A stretch of DNA of 64,000 nucleotides from Prevotella sp. (GTDB taxonomy: Bacteria; Bacteroidota; Bacteroidia; Bacteroidales; Bacteroidaceae): the NCBI GenBank assembly GCA_017557405.1, contig JAFYYV010000051.1, positions 62,001 through 126,000 of the forward strand, given 5' to 3'. Of the stretch, positions 53,260 through 61,144 are shown piece by piece. The notes beneath the pieces were generated by a model that did not search any database, was not told the origin of the DNA, and saw only the letters and a list, made by a program, of their open reading frames with translations. The translations under genes were made by a program, and so were the position numbers. Every line of letters starts with the position of its first letter. Position 1 is the first letter of the stretch.

Positions 53260-54798
53260 GTGAACACGAACGGCAAGATACAGCTTTATATCGTACCCAG
53301 AATAGCAGCTTGGCTCATTCTGGGTATTTTTATCGGCTACTTGTCTTTTAGCATCTTGCCCGCTTGGACGTGGTGGGTTGCAATGGGTGTCCTGACTCTT
53401 GTGGCTTGTTTCGTGAAACGTCCAATTGCCAATAGCGTGTTGCTGATGGTGGCTGTCATGTGCTTGGGTGGAGGAGTGGTCAGTATGCGTCTATCCAAAT
53501 TGAATCGTTCTTTCCTACCACATGATAATGTCTACCATGCTGTCATAGCCACTCAACCTGTTGAGCGTGGGAAAGTGGTCAGATGTGAATTGTTGGTGCT
53601 GGACGAGAAGGAGAATTATAGAATCCAAGCAGCCATTCTTCGCGATACGATTACAGGTCGATATCGGCATATCTCGGTGGGCGATGGCATTGAGTTCTAT
53701 TCCCATGTTGAACCCTTTCCTGTTTCCCAAAACGCTGATTCCCACTTCAACTATTACTCGTGGCTACAAAGGCAAGGCGTTGTGGGACAGGTGTTTATCA
53801 ATCATTTGTCTTGGCGCAAACTATCGCTTGACATTTCTTCGCTATCCCTTCTTCAGCGTGTTCGTCTTTCCATGCTTCGTTTTCGTGAACGATTGGTTGG
53901 ACAATTGGCCGATTCAGGTTTGGAAGGTCAGCAGCAAGCGATTGTGGCGGCTATGGCATTGGGCGACAAATCGGCATTGTCAAAGTCCACACGAGAGGCA
54001 TTTTCCATTACAGGCGCCTCTCATGTATTAGCTCTTTCAGGACTTCATTTGGGCATCATCTACTTCCTGGGAACATTCCTCATTCGCCGCCGAAAATGGA
54101 ACACACCTTTTCAGATTGTATCGTTGGCGGCCATATGGGCTTATGCCATTCTGGTGGGACTCTCGCCATCTGTGGTTCGTTCGGCTACAATGCTTACGGT
54201 TTATGGCTTGTTGTCCATCGTACATCGCACACAACGACCTTTGAATGCCCTCGCCATTGCGGCAGTCATCATGTTGCTTTACAATCCGTTGATGTTGTGG
54301 GATGTGGGATTTCAGATGTCTTTCATGGCGATTCTCGGCATCTTTGTCTTCTATCAACCTTTGTTCCATCTCTTCGGGCAACTGCATAATCCTCTCGTGA
54401 GGTTGCTTTGGGGAATGGTTTGCATGTCAATATCCGCACAAATGGGTGTGTTCCCATTGATCATATATTATTTTGGCCGATTCTCGTGTTATTTCTTCCT
54501 GACCAATTTCATAGCTATACCTGCCGTTTACGTGGTGCTTTGTTGCGCTTTGGCGTTCTTCCTATTCTCGTTCATCCCTGTCGTTCGAGCCTTCTTTGCA
54601 CTTGTCTTGCAAACGGTGGTTGGGTGGTTGCTGGCTGTGTTGGAGTGGTTTTCTTCGATTCCATCGGCCAGCATTGACCACATTAACATCACACCCCTTC
54701 AGGTCTTGATGATTTATGGCCTGATAGGTTGCTTGTATGGCATAATCTATTACTTGCACAAAGGGTATGTGCAAGCAGGGTTGAGGCGCAATCGTTGA
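53260..54798 (+). CDS. comEC: ComEC/Rec2-type DNA-uptake channel protein without metallo-hydrolase domain
   Basis: A 512-residue membrane protein with GTG start (MNTNGKIQLYIVPRIAAWLI), 9 bp after the previous stop. It has an N-terminal DUF4131-like region with an OB-like stretch (PVERGKVVRCELLVLDEKEN) and the Competence domain with the hallmark ASHVLALSGLHLGIIYFLGT and PSVVRSATMLTVYGLLSIVH. The C-terminal metallo-beta-lactamase domain of Bacillus ComEC is absent, as is usual in short Bacteroidota forms. In transformable species it passes single-stranded DNA through the inner membrane. Competence of this organism is not shown. Confidence 0.9.
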   Translation: MNTNGKIQLYIVPRIAAWLILGIFIGYLSFSILPAWTWWVAMGVLTLVACFVKRPIANSVLLMVAVMCLGGGVVSMRLSKLNRSFLPHDNVYHAVIATQPVERGKVVRCELLVLDEKENYRIQAAILRDTITGRYRHISVGDGIEFYSHVEPFPVSQNADSHFNYYSWLQRQGVVGQVFINHLSWRKLSLDISSLSLLQRVRLSMLRFRERLVGQLADSGLEGQQQAIVAAMALGDKSALSKSTREAFSITGASHVLALSGLHLGIIYFLGTFLIRRRKWNTPFQIVSLAAIWAYAILVGLSPSVVRSATMLTVYGLLSIVHRTQRPLNALAIAAVIMLLYNPLMLWDVGFQMSFMAILGIFVFYQPLFHLFGQLHNPLVRLLWGMVCMSISAQMGVFPLIIYYFGRFSCYFFLTNFIAIPAVYVVLCCALAFFLFSFIPVVRAFFALVLQTVVGWLLAVLEWFSSIPSASIDHINITPLQVLMIYGLIGCLYGIIYYLHKGYVQAGLRRNR

Positions 54799-54804
54799 AA
54801 TGCC

Positions 54805-57183
54805 TTATGCCTCGTTGAATTGTTGAATGATTTTGGCCTTTTCTTGTTCCGATGGATGGATGATGTGAAGGTCGCGTTGTGGGAATGGAATCTGGATGTT
54901 GTTCTGGTTCAACGTTTCATAGACACATTCCAACACTCGTCCGTCATCGTAATATTGTGTCAAAACGGGTACCCACACCAATATCTTCAACACGATGGAA
55001 CTATCTCCGAATTCTTTCAAAACAATGCGTGGCTCTTTTTCAGGATTGATGCAATCGAGCTGCCTGATGGCATCGGTCAACAGCCGTTTGGTCTTGATAA
55101 TGTCTGTTCCATAAGCCACGCCCACTTCCAAAATATCGAGCTCGTAGCCGTGATTCTTGGTCATGTTCTTGTAGTTCTTCGTGAACAACTGGCTGTTGGT
55201 GAAAGCGATGACAGAGCCATCGATGGATTCGAGCATAGTAGAGGTATAGCTTATTGAACTCACTCGACCACGAGTGCCATCGCAGATGATGTAATCGCCA
55301 ATCTTGATGCGGCCAGCCATGAGCGAGATGCCATAGTAGATGTTCTCCAGAATGTCCTTCATGGCGAATCCAACACCTGTTGAAAGACCTCCTGAAATCA
55401 CAACCAACCACGTATTGCTCACATGCAGGATTCGCAAGCTGATGAGCAGCCAAGCACCCCATACCACCAGTTGCACAACGTTCTTCGTCATCAGACTTCG
55501 AGTGCCAGCGGTCGATATGTCGCTGCGTTCGAAATAGAGTTTCAGCAGACTCTGTATGGTGTGGTTGATGTATTTGAAGAGGAAGAACAGATTGATGACC
55601 TGTGCTATCGAGAACACGCTGGCTCTGAATCCTTTGGTGTTGATGAACGGCTTTTTGAACATCATCCAGGTGGTGTCGCTCAGGTTGAACACATCGGCTG
55701 CCCAGAAGATGGAAATCAGCACTGAGAAAACGCCAAGAACGGGTAGGGCGACATTCTCAATGAGGTTGAAGAACCATGTTTGCGTGATAGGTCTCGAATC
55801 AAAGTTTTTACGAATGGCATAATTTTTCAACCATCCCGAAATACACGTGATGGTGAGAATGCACGTCAGCTGCATGATCCACCAAATGAGCAGTTGCACG
55901 GCAAGTAGCGTATAGCCTACCCACGAGCAAACCACCGAGATGATGAACACGATGAGCGAGACATAGGTGTAGAACACGTCGCTACGTGGGATGTTATGGT
56001 TGTGTCTTCTAATGACACTCCATTGCCACAGCATGCAAATCAACAAGACGGGCGGCAGGATGAGGTTCACTAAGTCATTAGGCATCAACACGATACGGAT
56101 GCTGATGACCAACAATCCCATGAAGATGAGTGGGGCGTAGATGCGGAAAGCACTCTTGATTTGGCTTCCATCGAGGCGCAACAGCAATGAAATCAAAATC
56201 ACACCCAACAGCCACGTATATTGCACTAGCAACTTCGAGGCCATGATGAGGAAGTTCTGTTCAGACAAGGCGCGAATGACGCCCAAAATGATGGCGAGCA
56301 GGATCACAGAGGTGGTCAGCGTGATGCACGTGCGTTTCACCATGAACCCTTCTGTGCGGAATCGTTTGGGGAGCAACACGCGGATGATGAACAAGTTGAT
56401 GGCCACGGAGATCAAAGCATATAGCAGCAGCCAACCGAAGAAGCTGAGAATGATGTTCACATCCCAGTCGCTCCTCACTTTTTTATAACTTTGGTATTTG
56501 TCGCTGACCGCTTCGCGTGTTTCCCGTAGGTTCATCCCCAGGTTCGAGAGAATCGAGAAATAGTTGCTGCCGCCATTGTTGAAGATGTTGTCCTGAATGT
56601 CTCCATAGCGCTTGTTGGCATAGTCGTTCAGGTATTGCAGCTTCTTTTCCGTGTTCTCATAGATGCGGATGTAGTCGCCCAACTGATCGCGGTTATCGCG
56701 CAAGGTGTGGCGTATGTTCACGGCCAATGTCAGACATACGTTGCGGTCAATCTTTGCTTTCTCCGACAACGACTCCGTCCTCATCGTGCTCAGGTTGTTG
56801 ATGAGACTGTCATATCGGGCGATGTCCGAGTTCGTTTTTTCCATGAACATGCGGAAAGGCATCACGTTCTTCTGGAACTCGCGGAACTGCTCGGTGGCTT
56901 CGTGGCAAGCGTAGGTGAGGTCGAAGATGTACTCCGACTTCTGCGAATAGAGCATCAGCGAGTTCTGGTTGCTTCGGTTAAGCACGCTGAAGAGGTTCTT
57001 GCGTATCCGCTCTTGCTGATGCTTCAAGAATCCCGACTGCCGTTCCAGTTCGTCGTGATATTTGGTCAGCTCTGTCCGCAGGATGGACAGCGTGTTATCT
57101 AAGTTCTTCTCCTTGAGCACTGCGCTGGCAGGCAACAGCCACGCCATCAGCATCAGGAGTGCGATTGATAGCCTCTTCTTCAT
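54805..57183 (-). CDS. Mechanosensitive ion channel, large MscS-family member
   Basis: The ATG at 57183 (MKKRLSIALLMLMAWLLPAS) gives 792 residues with a signal peptide. A long periplasmic helical domain (about 25-255) precedes eight to eleven membrane segments. The MscS core lies at about 575-780: pore helix GGLSTGVGFAMKDILENIYY and beta domain IKIGDYIICDGTRGRVSSIS. It opens under membrane tension to release solutes at osmotic downshift. It resembles KefA/MscK-type channels in size. Its stop is 6 bp from the convergent comEC stop. A minus TAAATTTG (57208-57215) is a candidate -7 element. Confidence 0.92.
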   Translation of the reverse strand: MKKRLSIALLMLMAWLLPASAVLKEKNLDNTLSILRTELTKYHDELERQSGFLKHQQERIRKNLFSVLNRSNQNSLMLYSQKSEYIFDLTYACHEATEQFREFQKNVMPFRMFMEKTNSDIARYDSLINNLSTMRTESLSEKAKIDRNVCLTLAVNIRHTLRDNRDQLGDYIRIYENTEKKLQYLNDYANKRYGDIQDNIFNNGGSNYFSILSNLGMNLRETREAVSDKYQSYKKVRSDWDVNIILSFFGWLLLYALISVAINLFIIRVLLPKRFRTEGFMVKRTCITLTTSVILLAIILGVIRALSEQNFLIMASKLLVQYTWLLGVILISLLLRLDGSQIKSAFRIYAPLIFMGLLVISIRIVLMPNDLVNLILPPVLLICMLWQWSVIRRHNHNIPRSDVFYTYVSLIVFIISVVCSWVGYTLLAVQLLIWWIMQLTCILTITCISGWLKNYAIRKNFDSRPITQTWFFNLIENVALPVLGVFSVLISIFWAADVFNLSDTTWMMFKKPFINTKGFRASVFSIAQVINLFFLFKYINHTIQSLLKLYFERSDISTAGTRSLMTKNVVQLVVWGAWLLISLRILHVSNTWLVVISGGLSTGVGFAMKDILENIYYGISLMAGRIKIGDYIICDGTRGRVSSISYTSTMLESIDGSVIAFTNSQLFTKNYKNMTKNHGYELDILEVGVAYGTDIIKTKRLLTDAIRQLDCINPEKEPRIVLKEFGDSSIVLKILVWVPVLTQYYDDGRVLECVYETLNQNNIQIPFPQRDLHIIHPSEQEKAKIIQQFNEA

Positions 57184-57504
57184 TATTCGTTGTTGTTGAT
57201 TTGGCTGCAAATTTAGTAAAATTCTGCCATTCCGCCCCCATGTTCCCCATCTTTTAGTGATTTTTCAATGTTTTTCCGCTTTTCTCCTTTTAATACTTGC
57301 AATACAAATGAACCTTTAAAGTTGCCTGAAATATTCCTCTCAACACATCGATTCTTCGCTTCATAGCATCGGAAAGTAAAACCGATATTGTCAAATAAAT
57401 TCTGAATTTTGGTGCCACGAGAAGGCCCACATTTCAAAATAAAAACCATTTGCTCGCAAATACGCGAATTCTGGGCGTTTTTAGAAAACGCTGACTATCA
57501 ACCA

Positions 57505-57662
57505 CTTCCGTTTTCTTTACATTCTTTAGGCCTGTCAAAGCTATGCAATGACCTTGTCAAAGCTATGGAATGAGCTCGTCACAGCTATGCTTTGAGGCCC
57601 TCAAAGCTATCATCTAACCGTGTCATATGCCACATCTGACAGCCTCACATGCCACATGTGAC
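57505..57662. repeat. Palindromic tandem array D, 22-bp period, with conserved 21-nt flank
   Basis: The flank 57505-57525 (cttccgttttctttacattc + t) is followed by 8 nt and six units starting at 57534, 57556, 57578, 57600, 57622 and 57644. The first four have GTCAAAG-ctatg-CAATGAC-type arms. The last two are GTCATAT-gccac-ATCTGAC and CTCACAT-gccac-ATGTGAC, so the array changes arm family without losing register. The rest of the 718-bp gap (57184-57901) is AT-rich, with a -7 element at 57871-57878 and no convincing ORF. Confidence 0.93.
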
Positions 57663-57901
57663 AATTCAACTGCATAAAAAACAAAGAAAAGGAGTTGAAA
57701 AATCATTTTCCCACCCCTTTTCCTTCTCTAGATTGAACGAAAATGATGACAAAATTTTGTCATCTTTTTTCGCATTTCTTATTTTTCTATTGTCCTGTCA
57801 ATTATGATTCTCACAAGGCTTGTGGATGATTTTTCTTTCCCAAAACTCCTTCTATTATGGAATCATTTTGTATCTTTGTAACATCTAATATCAATATAAT
57901 C

Positions 57902-58696
57902 ATGAAGAATTACTTGATTAGCGAGGCTATTGGTGATATTGCAGGAAGTGCGTATGAAGGTAGAACGCGCCGCATCAAACAATATGATAAGGTGAAGTTG
58001 TTTGCTGACAAAGCACATTTTACCGATGATACCGTGCTGACTTTCGCGTGTGCAGAAGCTTTTATAGACCATCTCGACATGACGATGAACCTTTGGAAGT
58101 GTGCAAATGAACATCGCCATGCAGGTTTTAGTTCCTCGTTCAAAAGATGGTTTACCAGTCATAAGCCCCAACCATATCGTAGTCTAGGTAATGGCTCCGC
58201 TATGCGTTGCTCGTCTGCCGGATGGCTGGCACAAACGGAAGAAGAATGTATTCGAATGGCTACTGAGACGGCTGCTCCTACCCACAATCATCCTGAAGGC
58301 ATCAAGGGCGCAGTTGCCACAGCCCTCACCATCTTCCATTTGAAGAACGGCAAGGATAAGGATTTCGTGCGCGAACATTTGTTGAACGAATATTATCCTG
58401 ATTGGTCGAACAAGAGTTACGCAGACATCCACGATGACTATACTTTCAATTCAACCTGTGCTGGCACCGTTGGTCCAGCCATGATTTGTTTCCTCGATTC
58501 CAAGGACTACGTTGATTGCATCAAACTTGCTATTGTATTAGGTGGCGATGCTGACACACTCGCCGCCATAGCAGGCCCAATGGCATACGCTTACTACAAG
58601 AAGATGCCCGATGCCCTTGTCTATCAAGCTCTGAAGAAACTCCCCGACTGGATGGTAGATGTCAGCGAACGATTTGATGAGGTGGTGAATTCATAA
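57902..58696 (+). CDS. ADP-ribosylglycohydrolase family protein
   Basis: An in-frame ATG at 57857 lies upstream of the likely promoter core TATCTTTG (57871-57878), so the ATG at 57902 (MKNYLISEAIGDIAGSAYEG) is the start, giving 264 residues. The all-helical DraG/ARH fold is marked by its metal-binding segments HFTDDTVLT near the start and LGGDADTLAAIAG near the end, with SLGNGSAMRCSSAGWLA between them. These enzymes remove ADP-ribose from proteins or nucleic acids. The next gene follows after 17 bp. It could oppose a toxin-like ADP-ribosyltransferase, but none is in view. Confidence 0.9.
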   Translation: MKNYLISEAIGDIAGSAYEGRTRRIKQYDKVKLFADKAHFTDDTVLTFACAEAFIDHLDMTMNLWKCANEHRHAGFSSSFKRWFTSHKPQPYRSLGNGSAMRCSSAGWLAQTEEECIRMATETAAPTHNHPEGIKGAVATALTIFHLKNGKDKDFVREHLLNEYYPDWSNKSYADIHDDYTFNSTCAGTVGPAMICFLDSKDYVDCIKLAIVLGGDADTLAAIAGPMAYAYYKKMPDALVYQALKKLPDWMVDVSERFDEVVNS

Positions 58697-58713
58697 TAAC
58701 AAAATCATAGTGA

Positions 58714-59193
58714 ATGATGAATGAAGCAGATATTAAAAGGTTAAGGTATTACGCCATTAGCCATGTCAAACATAGCGAGAACTCATTTCATGGCATAGAT
58801 CATTGGGATAGAGTTGCAAGAAATGGTAAAGCTTTATATGTATCAGGGGTTGATATAGAGGTGGTATTTTGTTTTGCATATTTACATGATGTGGAAAGAG
58901 AATATGATGGCTATGATGAAGAACATGGTCCAAAAGCGGCAAAGCTGATAGATTTGATACGGGATTCTATGCTTGGCTTCCTTAATGACGGGCAAATTGG
59001 TTTGCTGAAAGATGCCTGTGCGTTTCATACAACAGTCTTAAGGACAGGGGAGCCTACCATTGATACTTGCTTTGATGCGGATCGTTTGGATTTACCAAGA
59101 GTTGGCATCATACCTGATCACGAAAGAATGGCAACAAAGAATGGGAAAGAGAAGGCAAGACAAATACGAGCCAGAAAACAAAAGTTACATTAA
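58714..59193 (+). CDS. HD-domain phosphohydrolase
   Basis: A 159-residue protein (ATGs at 58714 and 58717). HD-superfamily metal ligands are seen in NSFHGIDHWDRVARNG, FAYLHDVEREYDGYDEEHGP (the H-D pair) and TCFDADRLDLPRVGI. Such proteins hydrolyse nucleotides or phosphodiesters. The substrate cannot be inferred. The ADP-ribosylglycohydrolase gene ends 17 bp upstream and a short hydrophobic ORF starts 7 bp downstream. AT content rises from here to 63.3 kb, an early sign of the accessory stretch. Confidence 0.85.
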   Translation: MMNEADIKRLRYYAISHVKHSENSFHGIDHWDRVARNGKALYVSGVDIEVVFCFAYLHDVEREYDGYDEEHGPKAAKLIDLIRDSMLGFLNDGQIGLLKDACAFHTTVLRTGEPTIDTCFDADRLDLPRVGIIPDHERMATKNGKEKARQIRARKQKLH

Positions 59194-59200
59194 TGTAATA

Positions 59201-59275
59201 ATGAAAAAAATCTCCACGGAAACGATTATTATATTAGATATTATTTGTATATTTGTGGCATTGATTTACTACTAA
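59201..59275 (+). CDS. Putative 24-residue membrane peptide
   Basis: ATG at 59201 directly after the HD gene encodes MKKISTETI then an unbroken hydrophobic stretch (IIILDIICIFVALIYY), long enough to span a membrane, with a stop 13 bp before the HNH gene. A basic start, one helix and this position could mean a small membrane protein, a leader peptide for the next gene or a chance ORF. There is no direct evidence of expression. Confidence 0.35.
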   Translation: MKKISTETIIILDIICIFVALIYY

Positions 59276-59288
59276 CAAAAGAAACAAT

Positions 59289-60170
59289 ATGGTAGACGAA
59301 AACAAAGTAATAGGACATTTCTATACATACGATAAACCTCGTTTTGATAATATAAAGGAGAGCCTCGAAGAGATTGAAATGTCAAATGGTGCTAAAGGGG
59401 CATTGCCCAATGTCGTAGATATACAAACGGGGTATGAAGATCCAAGATGGATAGAAAAGAGTAATTCTATTAAGGCTCGTGATAATTATACCTGCCAACT
59501 TTGCCATGTTTTTAATCCGATGCAGGGAGACTATGTTTTCGTTAAACAAGGAGAATATGAAACGATACACCATTATTATTGGGCAGGAAATGACAAATAC
59601 ATGATATTTGTCAAGGGTTATACTCTAAGTATCACTTTTGATTTCATGCCAGGCTTTCATTTAGCAATGCCGCGGTTAAATGTTCACCACAAGATATATT
59701 ATAGAAATCGAGATTTATGGGATTACCAAGATGATTGTTTAGTAACTTTATGTGAGGATTGTCACCATTACGTACATTCATTAAAAGAGTTGTGCATTCC
59801 TATTGCAGAGGTGAATGCCGATGGACAAACTATAATAATTGGAAGAATTCACTCTAAGACTTATAAACCACAATTAGATCATACTGATTTGGGTTCATTT
59901 CGACCTTTTTCCTTGGTTGAAGAAATAATATGGGAAGTTGGATTGAATGAGCAAGATTCTGCAGACTTTAAACGGGCAATGAATGAAAACAAGCAATGGT
60001 TTAATCACCACGCAATATTAGATGATAAAGTTGTAAATATAAGCTATTTTACACAAAAGAACCAGCCAAATAGTAAGTATACGGACAAAGAGACAAGAAT
60101 TGCTGCAGAATTCATCATTCATGATTTTATTGAGAATATTATGGGTTATAGCAGATATTCATCATCCTAA
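59289..60170 (+). CDS. HNH-type zinc nuclease-like protein
   Basis: A 293-residue protein, ATG at 59289. An HNH zinc-ribbon is split by an insertion: NYTCQLCH (Cys69, Cys72), about 60 extra residues, then LNVHHKIYYRNR (His133-His134) and LVTLCEDCHHYVH (Cys155, Cys158, His159, His163). Canonical HNH proteins have these elements much closer. The C-terminal half is charged and unassigned. It is 12 bp ahead of the DUF5677-like gene, implying a two-gene unit. A role in DNA cutting, possibly defence, is inferred from the fold only. Confidence 0.75.
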   Translation: MVDENKVIGHFYTYDKPRFDNIKESLEEIEMSNGAKGALPNVVDIQTGYEDPRWIEKSNSIKARDNYTCQLCHVFNPMQGDYVFVKQGEYETIHHYYWAGNDKYMIFVKGYTLSITFDFMPGFHLAMPRLNVHHKIYYRNRDLWDYQDDCLVTLCEDCHHYVHSLKELCIPIAEVNADGQTIIIGRIHSKTYKPQLDHTDLGSFRPFSLVEEIIWEVGLNEQDSADFKRAMNENKQWFNHHAILDDKVVNISYFTQKNQPNSKYTDKETRIAAEFIIHDFIENIMGYSRYSSS

Positions 60171-60182
60171 TTCTCAACTATT

Positions 60183-61034
60183 ATGGTAAAAGCAAATAAT
60201 ACGATATTACAGTTTTATCTGGAGATGATGGATTCTTTTGGAAAGTATCTTTCTGAAAAACATCCAAATAGTGCCTCAATAGAAGACACAAAGCACTATC
60301 AGACAGTCATAATAATGAAGATTGTGCAAATGTTCCATTCTCTAGAATTATTAACGAAGAATACGTTAGATGAAGTGTCTGCAAGATGTGTACTCCGTGG
60401 CATTTTGGATAGTGTTACTTCATACAGTTTCATTTATCAGAGAACAGATGAAAATGACATGCTGTTTCGGCACTATTTATATGCCTTAGATGGCTGGAGA
60501 GAATGCAAGAAGAGTGTTATTATAATTTCAGAAGAAAATGAGTATAAAGATAAAGAGGATTTTGCTTATGATTTTGTAATAAAGCAGATTGAAGAGAAAC
60601 TAAAGAATCATACTTATTATACTCAAGATAGGGCTACAGCTAACTTGTTAATTCAGAATTCTAATTGGAAATATGAATCATTGCAGAACCCTAGAAGTCT
60701 GAAATATGGAGAAATGTACTCTGCTATAGGTTTCAACAATAAGTCTATAGAATATTTTCAAGGCTATTTGTCACAATTTGTTCATGGCTTGTGCTTAAGC
60801 AATAAACCTATCGCAGACTCAGAACAAATGAATAGTGTTTTGTATGAATGTATTCCTATTGCAGACAAATTCATACAAACTATAAATCAGACGCTTCATG
60901 ACAAAGAGATGATGAAAAATTTTATCAGCTCTGATAGAATTAATAAATTACTCAATTCTAAAGATTTTAATCTTGATGAGTTGTCGGAATTCGCAATTGC
61001 ATTAGTGCAGAAAGATAAAACTCTATTAATATGA
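60183..61034 (+). CDS. DUF5677-like helical protein
   Basis: A 283-residue, largely helical protein starting MVKANNTILQFYLEMMDSFG. The segment HSLELLTKNTLDEVSARCVL + RGILDSVTSY resembles the conserved helix pair of DUF5677 proteins, and YFQGYLSQFVHGLCLSNK contains the later conserved His. DUF5677 genes are frequent in accessory and defence regions, function unknown. It starts 12 bp after the HNH gene. The AT-rich codon use matches that gene and the next one but not the core genes. Confidence 0.55.
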   Translation: MVKANNTILQFYLEMMDSFGKYLSEKHPNSASIEDTKHYQTVIIMKIVQMFHSLELLTKNTLDEVSARCVLRGILDSVTSYSFIYQRTDENDMLFRHYLYALDGWRECKKSVIIISEENEYKDKEDFAYDFVIKQIEEKLKNHTYYTQDRATANLLIQNSNWKYESLQNPRSLKYGEMYSAIGFNNKSIEYFQGYLSQFVHGLCLSNKPIADSEQMNSVLYECIPIADKFIQTINQTLHDKEMMKNFISSDRINKLLNSKDFNLDELSEFAIALVQKDKTLLI

Positions 61035-61144
61035 TGATACTTTCACACGCTAGTTATATGGCATTGTGGTATAATATCAATGATTCTTAAATATTGAGTG
61101 AACGAGAAGGACTATAATTTAAATATAAAAAAAGCAGAAGACAT

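Noticed and set aside
57213-57449. 78-residue ORF on the - strand
   Set aside because: No promoter of its own or recognisable motif; overlaps the mscS upstream region and is probably chance.
4644-57662. The palindromic arrays as CRISPR arrays
   Set aside because: Units are separated by only 3 nt, so there are no spacers, and no cas gene is in the window. The leader-like flank is the only resemblance.
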